A stretch of 64,000 nt of DNA from Neobacillus nitrireducens (GTDB taxonomy: Bacteria > Bacillota > Bacilli > Bacillales > Cytobacillaceae). The position numbers and the translations under genes were made by a program. The notes under the pieces were generated by a model. The model saw only the letters and a program-made list of their open reading frames with translations, was not told where the DNA came from and ran no database searches. Where the stretch lies: contig NZ_CP133262.1 in assembly GCF_030915405.1 (NCBI RefSeq), forward strand, positions 1,364,001 to 1,428,000, given 5' to 3'. Below, in pieces: positions 33,979 to 44,960 of the stretch. Numbering within the stretch: the first letter of the stretch is position 1; each line of letters opens with the position of its first letter.

Positions 33979-34130
33979 TAAATTCACCCCACGAGTTAAT
34001 ATCATTAAAAGTTCTTGGCCATTTATTACTTGTGCACATCTTGATTGTAGCGTAATATTGGGTACATTTAATTTAGTAATTTGAGTGCACAATTTTTAGA
34101 TTAAGTACCCATTTAATCAATATCGTGAAA

Positions 34131-34191
34131 TGATTGGTGCTTCGATAAGATGATAATACATATATGGTGCAACCATACCAAAAGCGGGAAA
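34131..34191 (-). pseudogene. Relic of an alpha-L-rhamnosidase-type gene
   Basis: The minus strand translates to FGMVAPYMYYHLIEAPII. This closely matches VGIATPYMYHHLIEALLIS in the intact rhamnosidase-like gene at 22.1-23.7 kb, and about 46 nucleotides align at roughly 80% identity. Nothing else of the gene remains on either side. It sits in the 440-bp non-coding gap between the importer operon and odhB, so a third rhamnosidase gene once stood here and was deleted. Confidence 0.65.
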
Positions 34192-34329
34192 CAATTTACA
34201 GACGGTATATACAGACTTTCCCTACAAAAAACAGCCAAACCTATTTAGAGCAATATTGGAGATTCTTTTTGAAATGAGTGCGGATTTTTTTGGAGGGTGA
34301 AAGGGTTTTGAGCGAACCAAAATTTCATT

Positions 34330-34366
34330 AAAAATAGAGATGGAAACACCCCCCATCCCTGTTTTT
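34330..34366 (-). terminator. Terminator of odhA-odhB
   Basis: AGAGATGG (34336-34343) pairs with CCATCCCT (34353-34360) with one mismatch, flanked by AAAAAT and GTTTTTAA. On the minus strand it ends in CTATTTTTAATG, 50 bp past the odhB stop. Confidence 0.75.
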
Positions 34367-34418
34367 AATGACTATTAAATTAATTTTAGGTCTTGATTTA
34401 TTCGCTTATCTTTATTAC

Positions 34419-35669
34419 TTATCCCTCCAATAATAAAGAGTGAGGATCTTCCAACAATTCTTTCACGGCAACTAGGAAGCTAACGGCCTCTTTGCCGTCA
34501 ACAATTCGATGATCGTAAGACAGGGCAATATACATCATCGGGCGGTTTTCCATTCGTTCCTTATCAATCGCTATTGGTCTTGTCTGGATTTTATGCATTC
34601 CGAGAATCCCTACTTGCGGGCTATTCAAGATCGGTGTTGACATTAATGAACCAAAAACCCCACCATTGGTAATGGTAAATGTTCCACCTTGCAAATCATT
34701 TAACGTAAGGGCATTATCACGAGCTTTTTTACCAAGATTACTGATATCCTGCTCGATTTCGGCAAAGTTTTTCTGATTTGCACTGCGAACAACTGGTACC
34801 ACTAGACCCTCTGGTGCTGCAACGGCAATTCCAATATCATAGAACTTCTTGATAATCAATTCATCGCCTTGAATTTCGGCATTTAAAAGCGGGAATTGTT
34901 TTAATGCTGAGACAACTGCCTTGGTAAAGAATGACATGAACCCAAGACGAACACCATGTTTTTCAAAAAAGGCATCTTTCCGCTGATTGCGTAAATCCAT
35001 AACAGCCGACATATCGACTTCGTTAAATGTAGTTAACATCGCCGCTGTATGTTGGACTTCTACTAGGCGTTTAGCGATGGTTTGACGCCGGCGAGACATT
35101 TTCACCCGTTCTACTGGTTTGTCAAACTCTTCATCCATTTGTTTTACAGCTTGTTTTGGGCTTGGCTTTTCCATCTTTGGTTCTTCTTTAACCGCAGGTG
35201 TCGGTGTGTATGCTTTTACATCCTCTGATCTAATTCTTCCGAGTGGATCCCGGCTGCTTACTTGGGTTAAATCGATTCCCAATTCTCTTGCCAATTTTCT
35301 TGCCGCAGGTGAGGCAATCGGGCTATTTGCTTTCGGAAGTTCCGGCTCGGTTTGAGTGCTTTGTTGATTAAAGGTTTCAACTTCGGCAGATTTTTCCGGA
35401 GTTGTTGGAACAGCCGAAGTGGCTTCTGCAGCAGTATTCTCTTCGATAATCGCAATAACATCTCCTACTTCGACGATATCTCCAGGCTCTTTTAAAACCT
35501 TGGTGACTACACCTGAGTATTCGGCATTTAATTCGATATTCACTTTGTCTGTTTCTAATTCAACAACACTATCTCCTTTGATTACTTTATCACCAATATT
35601 AATGAGCCATTGTGCAATGGTTCCTTCTGTAATCGATTCTGCCAGTTCAGGTACTTTGATCTCAATCAT
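34419..35669 (-). CDS. odhB: Dihydrolipoyllysine-residue succinyltransferase (E2 of 2-oxoglutarate dehydrogenase)
   Basis: A 416-residue E2 core that transfers the succinyl group to CoA in the TCA cycle. The lipoyl domain (1-75) has the lipoylated Lys42 in [11 protein letters not shown] Glu/Pro/Thr-rich linker follows. The E3-binding domain (about 118-155) reads [16 protein letters not shown]. The catalytic domain ends with [16 protein letters not shown], with His387 as catalytic base. The length is typical. It lies 68 bp after odhA and its ribosome site is AGGAGG. Confidence 0.97.
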   Translation of the reverse strand: MIEIKVPELAESITEGTIAQWLINIGDKVIKGDSVVELETDKVNIELNAEYSGVVTKVLKEPGDIVEVGDVIAIIEENTAAEATSAVPTTPEKSAEVETFNQQSTQTEPELPKANSPIASPAARKLARELGIDLTQVSSRDPLGRIRSEDVKAYTPTPAVKEEPKMEKPSPKQAVKQMDEEFDKPVERVKMSRRRQTIAKRLVEVQHTAAMLTTFNEVDMSAVMDLRNQRKDAFFEKHGVRLGFMSFFTKAVVSALKQFPLLNAEIQGDELIIKKFYDIGIAVAAPEGLVVPVVRSANQKNFAEIEQDISNLGKKARDNALTLNDLQGGTFTITNGGVFGSLMSTPILNSPQVGILGMHKIQTRPIAIDKERMENRPMMYIALSYDHRIVDGKEAVSFLVAVKELLEDPHSLLLEG

Positions 35670-35737
35670 GTGCCATATCCTCCTAGGTATTAGATTAAAT
35701 CTTCTTTTAAATTAATATCTCAGTTCTTTGCCTGTAA

Positions 35738-38620
35738 TTATCTGCTATCTTGTTTCTGATTAATTACTATACTATTAGAATTCAAGGCCTGTTCGATAAT
35801 ACGTTCTTGTTCCTTCTTATGAACGATTGGGTCCCCGCCTGCCGTGCTTGAACGGAACTGACGCCCGATGTAATCAACAGCCAGACTGCCTGCAGCAAGC
35901 TCAAAAAGAGTTGGGGCAATATAATGCCATGCTCCCATATTCTTCGGTTCTTCCTGTACCCATACGATTTCCTTCAAGTTAGGATAACGCTTCAATATCG
36001 CTTCCACTTTTTCTTTTGGAAATGGATACAATTGTTCAATTCGAGCAATGTGAACCGCTTCTAGGTTTTGATATTCTTTCTGTGAGTCGATTTCTACCTC
36101 CAGGTCGATAGCCATCTTACCCGTTGTTAATACCAAACGCCTTACCTTTTCTGGCACTTTTCCGAGCTCAGGCTGCTCCAAAACCGTTTGGAAATGACCT
36201 TCACTTAGTTCCGTACCAGTAGAAGCAACTAACGGGTGACGGAGCAGGCTCTTTGGCGTCATTATCACCAATGGTCGAACAAACTCTGATCCTAAGATGG
36301 AGGCTTGGCGGCGTAAAATATGAAAATATTGGGCTGCACTTGTCAGGTTGGCAACCGTCCAGTTGTTTTCAGCTGCTAACTGTAAAAACCGCTCAGGTCG
36401 AGCACTGGAATGCTCCGGACCTTGGCCTTCATACCCATGAGGCATCAGGAGAATAAGACCTGATTTTTGTCCCCATTTTGCCCGTGCAGATGAAACAAAT
36501 TGATCATAGAGGGGCTGTGCCGTGTTGGCAAAGTCGCCATATTGAGCTTCCCACATGACAAGTGTTTCAGGAGCAAAAACATTATATCCATATTCAAAAC
36601 CTACAACAGCTGCTTCCGATAGCGGACTATTATGAACCGAAAACGAAGCCCGTGCTTGCGGAAGATGGTGCAGTGGTGAATACGTTTCGTTTGTTTCCTC
36701 GTCGTGGAGCACAATATGCCGCTGTGCAAACGTTCCACGCTCAGAATCTTGGCCGGTTAGACGAATTGGCGTTCCATCTTTTAATATCGACGCAAGTGCC
36801 AACACTTCTGCTACCGCCCATTCTACTTTCCCATTCTCTTCTAATGCCTTATCACGGCGCTCCAGAATCCGTTTTAACTTTGGATACACTTGAAAACCTT
36901 CTGGCCATTTCAGCAAATTTTGGTTTATTTCACGAAGAGTTTCAAGAGGTACGCTTGTTTCCAACGGTGGTATTCCTTTGGCGATAACCATCGGAACCTC
37001 AGCATCTGCTGGAGGTTCACTTTGCTTCTTATCTGACACTTTTTCAAATTCAGCTTGTAACATATCATGCACATTGCGTTTAATTTTCTCAACTTCTTCT
37101 TGATTGAGAATGCCTCTCTTTTGCAACTGTTTGGCATACACTGTTCTTACAGTTGGATGGTTCACAATTTTTTTGTATACCTTAGGCTGGGTAACCGCTG
37201 GGTCGTCCATTTCATTATGGCCAAATCGACGGTATCCAACTAAATCAATCAAAAAGTCTTTTTGAAACCGAGAACGATACTGATAGGCCAATCGAACAGC
37301 GGCCAGACATGCTTCTGGGTCGTCCGCATTGACATGGATAATCGGAATCTCAAATCCCTTTGCTAAATCACTCGAATATCTCGTCGAACGAGAATCGTGG
37401 CTATCTGTTGTAAAGCCTACCATGTTGTTGGCAATGATATGGATGGTTCCACCTGTTCGATATCCTTTTAAACCGCTTAAATTCAATGTCTCCGCTACAA
37501 TTCCCTGACCCGGAAAGGCTGCATCCCCATGAACCAAAATCGCAAACGCCCTCTTAACATCCTGCTCAGGGTAACCGGCATTCTTCCGTTCTTCTTGGGC
37601 CGCTCTTGCAAAACCTTCAACTACAGGATCGACAAATTCAAGATGACTCGGATTATTGGCTAAGGTAATCCGTGCACGAACGTTACCGGGGCCTTCTATG
37701 AATCGATTTCTGCCTAAATGGTATTTCACATCTCCAGTCCAGCCCTCACTAATATCAAATAAATCTTCTGAAGGACCTTGTTGTTTAGCGGACGAATGTT
37801 GAAATTCAGAAAACATCTTGCTGTATGGTTTGTTTAACACATGCGCAAGGACACTTAGGCGGCCGCGATGCGCCATTCCAATCACGACATTACGTGCACC
37901 ATCCCCGACACCTTCACCCACCGCTGCATTTAGCATCGGTACTAGCATGTCAACGCCTTCAATAGAGAATCTCTTTTGACCGACAAAGGCTTTGTGCAAA
38001 AATTGTTCAAATCCTTCAACCTCTGTCAAACTCTGCAGCAAGGTAGTTTGTTCTTCTTTAGATAAGGATCGATGCAAGGAACCTGTCTCCACCATTTGAG
38101 TTAACCATGCCCGTTCATCCATATGGTGAACGTGGTTAAATTCAAAGGCTAGTGTGGAGGTATATATACTCTTTAAATGGTTGATTGCATCCCATGCGGT
38201 TTGAATGCCTGCCGGGGCCTCTTCCCAAACAAGTTTGGCTGGAATCATTTTCAACTCTTCCACACTTACCCCATGTTTTTCTGGATGAAACAGCTCTTGA
38301 TTTTGCACATTCCCCTCTAATGGATTCATGTTTGCCGCTAAATGCCCATTTGAACGAATGTCTTCAAGCAGTTTTACTACTTTTAGCACTTTCTGTATAT
38401 CTGCGGAATTATTAAGATTGACAGATTCTTTATTGAATGTTTTATCGGCCTGACTTTCCTCCAAAGGTAAAGGTGAGCCCCATTTAATAAAAAGTTCTTT
38501 TAATTTTGGATCAATGGAATCTTCTCCGTCCATATACCGTTCATATTGTTCGATTACATAGCCAAGGTTTGGACCAGTAAATTTTCTCCAAGGATTTTGT
38601 TGGCTCTCCTGTACTCTCAT
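35738..38620 (-). CDS. odhA: 2-oxoglutarate dehydrogenase E1 component
   Basis: A 960-residue thiamine-diphosphate enzyme that decarboxylates 2-oxoglutarate. It shows the N-terminal [20 protein letters not shown] segment, the region [19 protein letters not shown], the TPP/Mg site [19 protein letters not shown]...NNMVGFTT, and the C-terminal transketolase-like part with [12 protein letters not shown]. The length fits Bacillus OdhA. A plus-strand frame at 36.56-36.99 kb is a shadow. It forms the usual operon with odhB. Confidence 0.97.
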   Translation of the reverse strand: MRVQESQQNPWRKFTGPNLGYVIEQYERYMDGEDSIDPKLKELFIKWGSPLPLEESQADKTFNKESVNLNNSADIQKVLKVVKLLEDIRSNGHLAANMNPLEGNVQNQELFHPEKHGVSVEELKMIPAKLVWEEAPAGIQTAWDAINHLKSIYTSTLAFEFNHVHHMDERAWLTQMVETGSLHRSLSKEEQTTLLQSLTEVEGFEQFLHKAFVGQKRFSIEGVDMLVPMLNAAVGEGVGDGARNVVIGMAHRGRLSVLAHVLNKPYSKMFSEFQHSSAKQQGPSEDLFDISEGWTGDVKYHLGRNRFIEGPGNVRARITLANNPSHLEFVDPVVEGFARAAQEERKNAGYPEQDVKRAFAILVHGDAAFPGQGIVAETLNLSGLKGYRTGGTIHIIANNMVGFTTDSHDSRSTRYSSDLAKGFEIPIIHVNADDPEACLAAVRLAYQYRSRFQKDFLIDLVGYRRFGHNEMDDPAVTQPKVYKKIVNHPTVRTVYAKQLQKRGILNQEEVEKIKRNVHDMLQAEFEKVSDKKQSEPPADAEVPMVIAKGIPPLETSVPLETLREINQNLLKWPEGFQVYPKLKRILERRDKALEENGKVEWAVAEVLALASILKDGTPIRLTGQDSERGTFAQRHIVLHDEETNETYSPLHHLPQARASFSVHNSPLSEAAVVGFEYGYNVFAPETLVMWEAQYGDFANTAQPLYDQFVSSARAKWGQKSGLILLMPHGYEGQGPEHSSARPERFLQLAAENNWTVANLTSAAQYFHILRRQASILGSEFVRPLVIMTPKSLLRHPLVASTGTELSEGHFQTVLEQPELGKVPEKVRRLVLTTGKMAIDLEVEIDSQKEYQNLEAVHIARIEQLYPFPKEKVEAILKRYPNLKEIVWVQEEPKNMGAWHYIAPTLFELAAGSLAVDYIGRQFRSSTAGGDPIVHKKEQERIIEQALNSNSIVINQKQDSR

Positions 38621-38790
38621 TTACAATTCCCCCATTGTTGTCTTACTCTATATGATTTACTTCAGATTATTTATTAAGATATTTGTCGATTGCTATAGGT
38701 TAAGGATAATGTAATAATTGAAATAAATAAAATGATAAAAAATTATATTAATCTATAAAAAATATTAATATCAGATAGATGGGTGGAATT

Positions 38791-39675
38791 ATGGATTACC
38801 GTGATTGGGAAATATTAAAGGTGCTTTATCTGCAAAAAAATCTAACTAAAACCGCTCGCCTCTTATTTCTTACTCAACCCGCATTAACGACGCGATTAAA
38901 GCATATGCAGGAAGCACTCGGCGTTAAAATCGTAACTCGTGAAAGCAGAGGAGTGCATTTTACCCCACAAGGAGAATATCTTGTCCAATGTGCTGAGGAA
39001 GCCCTTGCTCATTATGAAAAGATAAAAGAAAATGTTCAAAATATGAGTAATAATGAAAGTGATCAAGTGGTGGGTACGTTGAAATTGGGGGTATCTAATT
39101 TTTTCGCAAATTATGAACTTCCCCATGTTTTGAAACTGTTTAAAATGCAATATCCACATGTGGAATTCAAAGTAACTACTGGATGGAGCAGAGACGTAAC
39201 TCAGCTAATTCATAATAAAGATGTTCATATCAGCTTTGTGCGAGGAGATTATGGCTGGCGGGGATTATCGAAACATCAATTATTTGAGGAAACCATTTGC
39301 ATTGCTTCAAAAAATGAGTTTGATTTGAAGGATCTCCCTCGTCTCCCTAGAATCGAAAATCGAGGCGATTACTTATTAAAATCAGTCATAGATCATTGGT
39401 GGGCTGAAAATTATGCGCAAGCCCCCTTTATAAGTATAGAGGTGGACCAAGTTGATCCTTGTAAGGAAATGGTCAAAAATGGTTTAGGCTATGGCATTTT
39501 GTCCAGCAGGGTACTTTCTGGGATCGAAGACTTATACAAAATCCACTTAAAAGATCAAGAAGGAAATCCGATTTTGCGAAGAACCTGGATGTATTATCAT
39601 AAGGAATCTCTGGAATGGAATGTGGTTAAGGCGTTCGTACGCTTTATTGAAAACATTGATTGGAAAGATAATTAA
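38791..39675 (+). CDS. LysR-family transcriptional regulator
   Basis: A 294-residue regulator with an N-terminal winged helix (NLTKTARLLFLTQPALTTRLKHMQEALG, about 17-44) and a periplasmic-binding-like effector domain. The ATG at 38791 is chosen for GGGTGG four bases upstream, instead of an ATG 12 bases earlier. It is divergent from odhA across 170 bp, so it could act on that gene or respond to a TCA-related effector. The target is not determinable from sequence. Confidence 0.88.
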   Translation: MDYRDWEILKVLYLQKNLTKTARLLFLTQPALTTRLKHMQEALGVKIVTRESRGVHFTPQGEYLVQCAEEALAHYEKIKENVQNMSNNESDQVVGTLKLGVSNFFANYELPHVLKLFKMQYPHVEFKVTTGWSRDVTQLIHNKDVHISFVRGDYGWRGLSKHQLFEETICIASKNEFDLKDLPRLPRIENRGDYLLKSVIDHWWAENYAQAPFISIEVDQVDPCKEMVKNGLGYGILSSRVLSGIEDLYKIHLKDQEGNPILRRTWMYYHKESLEWNVVKAFVRFIENIDWKDN

Positions 39676-39771
39676 ATGAAATGGATTGGGTCACGCAGGG
39701 GAAACACGAAAATACCAATGAAAAATATTACCCCTTTTTAGTCATTACCTGACTTTTTTACTTATTAACAA

Positions 39772-39812
39772 AACGTGCGTTGTTGAAGGAAAACCGCTCT
39801 ACAACGCATGTT
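39772..39812. terminator. Hairpin between the LysR and phosphoglucomutase genes
   Basis: AACGTGCGTTGT pairs with ACAACGCATGTT over 12 bp (one G-T) around a 17-base loop. T-rich tracts are weak, so it is a probable but not certain terminator for the two converging genes. Confidence 0.55.
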
Positions 39813-39867
39813 GATAATAATGATGATTTATATTAATAATAAAACATCATGAAGTTTTATCATGGTT

Positions 39868-40530
39868 TCAACTCCTAGTCTCATTAACTTCTAATAACTG
39901 ATCAATATCCAAATTAGTTAGGTCTTTTAATTTCAAATCCGCATTTAAACATGTACTTGCTGAACCTATTCCCACTGCCTTCATTCCTGCCGCTTTAGCC
40001 GCATCAATACCTGCCTGTGCATCTTCAATAACTGCACATACCGTTGGGGTAACTCCCATCATGTCTGCTGCTAGTAAAAAGACCTCCGGATCAGGCTTAC
40101 TATTTTTGATGCTATTTCCATCGGCGATCGCATCAAAATTTGAAGTTAATCCTATTTGTTGTAAAATAAATGGAGTGTTTTTACTAGAAGAACCAATGGC
40201 TACCTTTATATCCCTAGCTTTTAAACTCAATAATAGATTAATAACCCCAGGTAAAATGTTGTTTGGAGACAAATTGTTAAGCAATTTACAATAGATTTCA
40301 TTTTTTTGGAGAGCAAGAAGTTGCTTTTCATTGTCATTGTATCTTCTATCAGAACGACTCAAAATAATATCGAGACTTTCCATTCTGCTAACACCACGAA
40401 GTGTTTCATTAATTTCTCTATCAAAATATATTTTTTCTTGGTCGCTTATTTGTTTCCAAGCTTGGTAATGGTATTCATCTGTCGACACAATCACACCGTC
40501 TAAATCAAAAATAACTGCTGATATTTTCAT
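39868..40530 (-). CDS. pgmB: Beta-phosphoglucomutase-like HAD phosphatase
   Basis: A 220-residue HAD-superfamily protein. Motif I is VIFDLDGVIVSTDEYHYQAW (nucleophile Asp and general acid Asp). The substrate loop has LRGVSRMESL. Motif II is AIGSSSKN, and SKPDPEVFLLAA with VIEDAQAGIDAAKAAGM form motifs III/IV. This pattern is diagnostic of beta-phosphoglucomutase, which interconverts beta-glucose 1- and 6-phosphate. The ATG at 40530 has AAAGGATG upstream. It stands alone here, without the maltose phosphorylase usually found with it. Confidence 0.85.
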   Translation of the reverse strand: MKISAVIFDLDGVIVSTDEYHYQAWKQISDQEKIYFDREINETLRGVSRMESLDIILSRSDRRYNDNEKQLLALQKNEIYCKLLNNLSPNNILPGVINLLLSLKARDIKVAIGSSSKNTPFILQQIGLTSNFDAIADGNSIKNSKPDPEVFLLAADMMGVTPTVCAVIEDAQAGIDAAKAAGMKAVGIGSASTCLNADLKLKDLTNLDIDQLLEVNETRS

Positions 40531-40752
40531 AGTTACCATCCTTTGATTAATAATATGCTACGTTGCCCCCAATTACAGCAACATATGAAAGCGCCCCCAA
40601 TACAATAATTATATATGAAATGACATCTAAGCGCTTTCCCCTTTGACTGAAAATAGGCCAACTTTTATTCTTATTTCTATTATTACGCTCAAATAACAAG
40701 TACAAAGAAAGCAAATCAGCAGCATAGAGTCCTTTTGAATATTCTGGAATAT

Positions 40753-40783
40753 GAAAAAGCTTACTCAAAGAGTAAGCTTTTTC
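40753..40783 (-). terminator. Terminator of cwlJ
   Basis: A perfect 14-bp stem GAAAAAGCTTACTC / GAGTAAGCTTTTTC with a three-base loop directly follows the cwlJ stop codon. Confidence 0.9.
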
Positions 40784-41221
40784 TCATCTATAGACACTAT
40801 CACATGTTCCAGCCTTTGGTTCATAAAAACAATGTTCTTTAAATTGTCCAGATTGAGGTTGACCGTACCAGGTTGGAGGGCAAGCAGCATGTGGATTAAA
40901 GTACCACAGAGCATATTTCGCTGGATGGTCTCTCCAATAATCCAAATTTTGTTTTGCTAATCTTCTTTCAGCGGTTCTTGATCTTTGATAAAATACATTC
41001 CCTTTTTGAACTGCTTCAAAGGAATAATTCCCACCTTGTACTTGATAAATAACTTGAGGAACTGTCCTTAGTCCTTTAAAATCTAAACAATCTGCCATCA
41101 AACGATTAACAATTACATTTCCAACATATAACATGCCTTGTATTCCTTCACCTTCGGCTTCCGCTCTCATCATCCTTGCCATTAAGTCCACATCTGAATT
41201 CCGGTAATTTACTCTTGGCAT
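40784..41221 (-). CDS. cwlJ: Spore cortex-lytic cell wall hydrolase CwlJ
   Basis: A 145-residue hydrolase_2 (SleB-type) protein with DVDLMARMMRAEAEGEGIQGMLYVGNVIVNR, DFKGLRTVPQVIYQ, ALWYFNPHAACPPTWYGQPQSG and HCFYEPKAGTC. These match Bacillus subtilis CwlJ, a coat-associated enzyme that degrades spore cortex peptidoglycan in Ca-dipicolinate-triggered germination. The catalytic Glu lies in AEAEGEG. There is no signal peptide, as for CwlJ. The usual partner gerQ is not adjacent. It marks a spore-forming host. Confidence 0.93.
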   Translation of the reverse strand: MPRVNYRNSDVDLMARMMRAEAEGEGIQGMLYVGNVIVNRLMADCLDFKGLRTVPQVIYQVQGGNYSFEAVQKGNVFYQRSRTAERRLAKQNLDYWRDHPAKYALWYFNPHAACPPTWYGQPQSGQFKEHCFYEPKAGTCDSVYR

Positions 41222-41315
41222 TTTTTTTCACCCCAGAATATAGTATGAAAAAAAGCCTACATTGATGTTATTATAATAAAATAAGAACCAACTTAGTAAT
41301 TAACGCCCAGGTTTG

Positions 41316-42077
41316 CTAGTTTACAATGATTACCTTAATCATTTTTCCATCCAGATCATTTTTAATTTCTTCATCTATATTAGAATCGGTAATAATGCAG
41401 TCAATACTGGACAAGGGAGCAATTTGCGAAAAAGCACGGGTCCCAAATTTACTAGAGTCCACCATTAGGAAGGTTTCATCGGCTATTTCCATCATCTGCT
41501 TTTTTAATAATGCTTGTGACTCATTGAAGTCACTTAGCCCTCTTTGAAGGTGTACCCCTTTGCAGGAAAGATACACTTTATTCACGTGGTACATACTGAG
41601 AGATCGTTCTGCGAGTGGTCCAACGTATGAAAGGGATTGTGACAGTAATGTTCCACCAGTAGAGATCACTTTGATTTGTTCTTTTTTACTAAGCTCAATC
41701 GCAACTTTAATCGAGTTTGTTAATACTGTTAGAGGCATATCAGGCAGTTCTTTTGCCACATACCATGCGGTTGTACTAGCATCTAACACAATTTGATCAC
41801 CCGTCTCAATCGAACGAACGGCAGCTTTCGCAATTGCTCTCTTTTGTTCCGCGTTAGTGATTTCTCTTTCCAAATAAGAAATCTCCCCTTGGTCCTTTTC
41901 AATACTAACCGCACCTCCATGGCTGCGCATTAATAAATTCTCTTTTTCAAGCTTTTCTAAATCACGGCGAATCGTTTCTTCTGTTACAGAAAAAATCTTA
42001 CTAAGTTCTGTCACCCGAATACTCAAGCGTTCATTAATTAATTCCACAATCTTTTTTTGTCTTTCTGCTACAAGCAC
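41316..42077 (-). CDS. DeoR-family repressor, probable regulator of rhamnose genes
   Basis: A 253-residue repressor with an N-terminal winged helix (RQKKIVELINERLSIRVTELSKIFSVTEETIRRDLEKLEKENLL) and a C-terminal DeoR sugar-phosphate sensor domain (VLDASTTAWYVAKELP, LTNSIKVAIEL, STGGTL). The GTG at 42077 is chosen because AGGAAGGGG precedes it; an in-frame start 27 bases upstream lacks a site. It lies just downstream of rhaA-rhaB but has its own promoter region. Bacillus rhamnose loci carry a DeoR-type repressor, so it is likely the local one. The inducer would be rhamnulose-1-phosphate or similar. Confidence 0.88.
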   Translation of the reverse strand: MLVAERQKKIVELINERLSIRVTELSKIFSVTEETIRRDLEKLEKENLLMRSHGGAVSIEKDQGEISYLEREITNAEQKRAIAKAAVRSIETGDQIVLDASTTAWYVAKELPDMPLTVLTNSIKVAIELSKKEQIKVISTGGTLLSQSLSYVGPLAERSLSMYHVNKVYLSCKGVHLQRGLSDFNESQALLKKQMMEIADETFLMVDSSKFGTRAFSQIAPLSSIDCIITDSNIDEEIKNDLDGKMIKVIIVN

Positions 42078-42110
42078 TAGTTCTACCCCTTCCTGTTCCG
42101 GCAATTTTTA

Positions 42111-42137
42111 TTTATGTTGTTTTATATTTGTTTTATA
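42111..42137 (-). promoter_or_regulatory. Candidate operator in front of the deoR-family gene
   Basis: On the plus strand TTTATGTTG-TTTTATATTTG-TTTTATA gives degenerate direct repeats with about 10-11 bp spacing, 34-60 bp upstream of the GTG start. The element matches the inverse of the CAACATAAA repeat at rhaD, which suggests autoregulation and a shared regulon. A further AAAACAAACATAAA lies at 42173-42186. Confidence 0.45.
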
Positions 42138-42250
42138 CTTATTATCACTATAACTATAACATATATTTTTGGAAAACAAACATAAATTATTTGAAAAAAC
42201 AAGATACAAAAAGGAAATTAAGTGACCTGAGTCTTCCGAACATTTTACAA

Positions 42251-43504
42251 TTATCTTTTCAATAATACCTCTTGCTCATACGCTTTTACTTGTTCCAACC
42301 AAGATTCTCTTACTGGAACGCCCATTTTTTCGCAGTAGTAATCCCAAACTGCCCCAAATGGATAGGTCTTGAATTCTTCCATTAACGCTAATCTTTCAGT
42401 GAAGTTGCCTTCTTCTTGAAGCTGTTTTAAATACTCATTTGGGACTAACATCGCATAGAGTAAAGCCTTAATCATGTTGCGTGTGCCGATGGTCCATGCG
42501 GCGACACGGTTGATGCTTGCATCAAAGAAATCAAGTCCAATGATGACACGGGCTAGGGCATCATTTCGGACAATTTCTAAGGCAATTTCTTTTAGCTCAT
42601 CATCAAGAATCACAACATGGTCACTATCCCAACGAACTGGTCTTGAAACATGCAGTGCTAACTTTTCACTAAATAACAGCATCGAAGAGATTTTGTTTGA
42701 TACGGTTTCAGTTGGATGGTAGTGACCAGTATCCAGTAAACATAATTTATTATTTTTCATCGCATAGTTTAAATAAAATTCATGGGATCCGACTACATAT
42801 GATTCTGAACCAATCCCGAATACTTTGCTTTCAACGGCATCTAAGTTATAGTTCTCATCTGTTTCCACGGCAAAAATCTTATCTAATGAATCTTTTAATC
42901 TCTTTCTTGGTGTCAGGCGGTCACTCGGAATATCCTTGTACCCATCTGGAATCCAAATATTTGTTAGAGCAGGTGTACCAAGCTCTCTTCCGAAATATTC
43001 ACCAATTTTCCGGCTGCCAATACAGTGATTTATCCAGAATTCACGGATTTCTTCATTTGGATGAGATAGTGTTAAGCCATCATCTGCTTTCGGATGTGAA
43101 AACAATGTTGGGTTGTAGTCTAAGCCTAAGCCATTTTCCTTTGCCCAGTTTACCCAGTTTTCAAAATGCTTCGGTTCTAATTGATCTCTTTCCACTACTT
43201 CTCCATTTGTTTCCGCATAAATCGCATGTAAATTAACTCGATGCTTACCTGGAATTAGTGATAAGGCCTTCTCTAAATCACTTCTTAACTGTTCAGGAGT
43301 TGTTGCTTTACCAGGGTAGTTACCTGTTACATCAATGCCACCTGATAATTCTTGTTGGTTCACTTCGAATCCAGCTACATCATCCCCCTGCCAGCAATGA
43401 ATAGATACAGGTACATTTTTCAACTTTTCAACTACTTCATCAACATTAATTCCCCATTTTTCATAAGCCTTTTTAGCAAGTTCGTAATTTTCTTGAATAG
43501 ACAT
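42251..43504 (-). CDS. rhaA: L-rhamnose isomerase
   Basis: A 417-residue metal-dependent isomerase converting L-rhamnose to L-rhamnulose. Characteristic segments are [17 protein letters not shown] at the N-terminus, [24 protein letters not shown] in the middle, [31 protein letters not shown] and [12 protein letters not shown] (metal-binding Glu, Asp and His), and [11 protein letters not shown]. The length matches RhaA (about 419). The ATG at 43504 has GGAGAGG upstream. It lies 20 bp after rhaB and is transcribed with it. Confidence 0.97.
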   Translation of the reverse strand: MSIQENYELAKKAYEKWGINVDEVVEKLKNVPVSIHCWQGDDVAGFEVNQQELSGGIDVTGNYPGKATTPEQLRSDLEKALSLIPGKHRVNLHAIYAETNGEVVERDQLEPKHFENWVNWAKENGLGLDYNPTLFSHPKADDGLTLSHPNEEIREFWINHCIGSRKIGEYFGRELGTPALTNIWIPDGYKDIPSDRLTPRKRLKDSLDKIFAVETDENYNLDAVESKVFGIGSESYVVGSHEFYLNYAMKNNKLCLLDTGHYHPTETVSNKISSMLLFSEKLALHVSRPVRWDSDHVVILDDELKEIALEIVRNDALARVIIGLDFFDASINRVAAWTIGTRNMIKALLYAMLVPNEYLKQLQEEGNFTERLALMEEFKTYPFGAVWDYYCEKMGVPVRESWLEQVKAYEQEVLLKR

Positions 43505-43524
43505 ATATTTCTTCCTCTCCAAAG

Positions 43525-44943
43525 TTAGTTTGTAATTGGTGCAGTTGGTAGGTATTTCTTTACTTCAAATGAATTTTTGACAATTGTGCGTGCTTCTTTA
43601 ATATCTTGAATTTCGTCGAGGGCCATCAACTGTGCGACGATATTGCCGATGGCAGTCGCTTCAACAGGTCCAGCAAATACTTCTTTCTTCGTTACATCGG
43701 CCACAAGTTGATTCAACATTTCATTCTGACATCCACCGCCGATGACATTGATTTTCTCAAATCGCTTTTCAAAAATTTCTTCAATTTCATTTACAGCATC
43801 CTGATAGCTAACTGCTAAACTATCATAGACGCAATTTGCGACTTCACCTGGTGTGCTCGGAATCGGCTGTCCAGTTTCCACACAATAGTTCATAATTTCT
43901 AGAACCATGTTTTCAGGTTTTAAGAATCGGTCATCATTAACATTTACCACTGCCTTAAAGTCCTTAGCTTCTCTAGCCAAATCGACCAACTTAGCAAAAG
44001 AATATTCATTATTGTAGTTACGTCTTACCTCTTGGATCATCCAAAGACCCATAATATTTTTCAAGAAACGGTATTGATAATCGATGCCGCCTTCATTCGT
44101 GAAATTGTAGTCCAGTGCTTTGGTAACACAGATAGGGAAATAGTTTTCGACTCCAATCAGTGACCATGTGCCGGAACTGATATAAATGGTTTCATTTTCT
44201 TCAGGTACGGCAATCACCGCAGAACCTGTATCATGTGTAGCCGGTAGAATCACTTGAAGGTCAAAGCCTAACTCTGAAACTAGTTCTTCCTTTAATGATC
44301 CAAGAATGGTCTTAGGCGTTTTAATATCATGGAACATTTCTTTATTGATACCCAACGCATCCAATAAGTCATGATCCCATTTTTTCGTAAAGGCATTGAC
44401 TAGTTGTGTGGATGTGGCATTGGTGTATTCATTTGCTTTTTTTCCTGTCAGTAAATAATTGAAGTAATCCGGAATCATTAAGAATGATTTTGCCTTATCT
44501 AAGATTTCCGGAGAGTTTTGTTTAATAGAATACAGTTGATAAATGGTATTAAATTTTTGGAACTGAATGCCTGTTTCTAGATACAAACGCTCTTTCATAA
44601 TTTTCTCAAAAACCAGTTCCATCATCCCGTCTGTTCTAGGATCACGATAGGAAACCGCCTCTGTTAATGGTTGGTCGTTTTCATCCAATAACTTAAAGTC
44701 GACGGCCCAAGTATCGATCCCAATACTATCTGGTTTAATGCCTAATTCCTTGCACTTTTTCAAGCCGTTTTTAATCTCTTGAAAAAGCTTATCGGCTTCC
44801 CAGCAATAGAAGTCACCTTTTCTAACAATTTTATTTTCAAAACGATGAATTTCATCTAGTTTTAGCAGCCCATTTTCTAGATAACCTAAAATAAGCCGGC
44901 CGCTTGAAGCACCAATATCAACAGCAATACTGTATTTAGTCAT
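43525..44943 (-). CDS. rhaB: Rhamnulokinase
   Basis: A 472-residue FGGY-family sugar kinase phosphorylating L-rhamnulose at O1. It has the phosphate-1 motif [14 protein letters not shown], the substrate region GIDTWAVDF with YRDPRTDGM, phosphate-2 [12 protein letters not shown]...[10 protein letters not shown], and the adenosine motif [13 protein letters not shown]. The ATG at 44943 has GAGGTG seven bases upstream. It is the first gene of rhaB-rhaA, with a cre-like box just upstream. Confidence 0.96.
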   Translation of the reverse strand: MTKYSIAVDIGASSGRLILGYLENGLLKLDEIHRFENKIVRKGDFYCWEADKLFQEIKNGLKKCKELGIKPDSIGIDTWAVDFKLLDENDQPLTEAVSYRDPRTDGMMELVFEKIMKERLYLETGIQFQKFNTIYQLYSIKQNSPEILDKAKSFLMIPDYFNYLLTGKKANEYTNATSTQLVNAFTKKWDHDLLDALGINKEMFHDIKTPKTILGSLKEELVSELGFDLQVILPATHDTGSAVIAVPEENETIYISSGTWSLIGVENYFPICVTKALDYNFTNEGGIDYQYRFLKNIMGLWMIQEVRRNYNNEYSFAKLVDLAREAKDFKAVVNVNDDRFLKPENMVLEIMNYCVETGQPIPSTPGEVANCVYDSLAVSYQDAVNEIEEIFEKRFEKINVIGGGCQNEMLNQLVADVTKKEVFAGPVEATAIGNIVAQLMALDEIQDIKEARTIVKNSFEVKKYLPTAPITN

Positions 44944-44960
44944 TAACATCACCTCTCGGT

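Noticed and set aside
36562..36987. A 141-codon plus-strand frame
   Set aside because: It lies wholly antisense within odhA and has no recognisable domain or ribosome site.
40547..40768. A 73-codon minus-strand frame downstream of cwlJ with a hydrophobic C-terminal segment
   Set aside because: Its only possible start is a TTG inside the cwlJ terminator hairpin, with no ribosome site. It may be a fragment of a small membrane protein, but I cannot support it as a gene.
42697..43236. A 179-codon plus-strand frame
   Set aside because: It is antisense to rhaA, which is fully conserved over this stretch.
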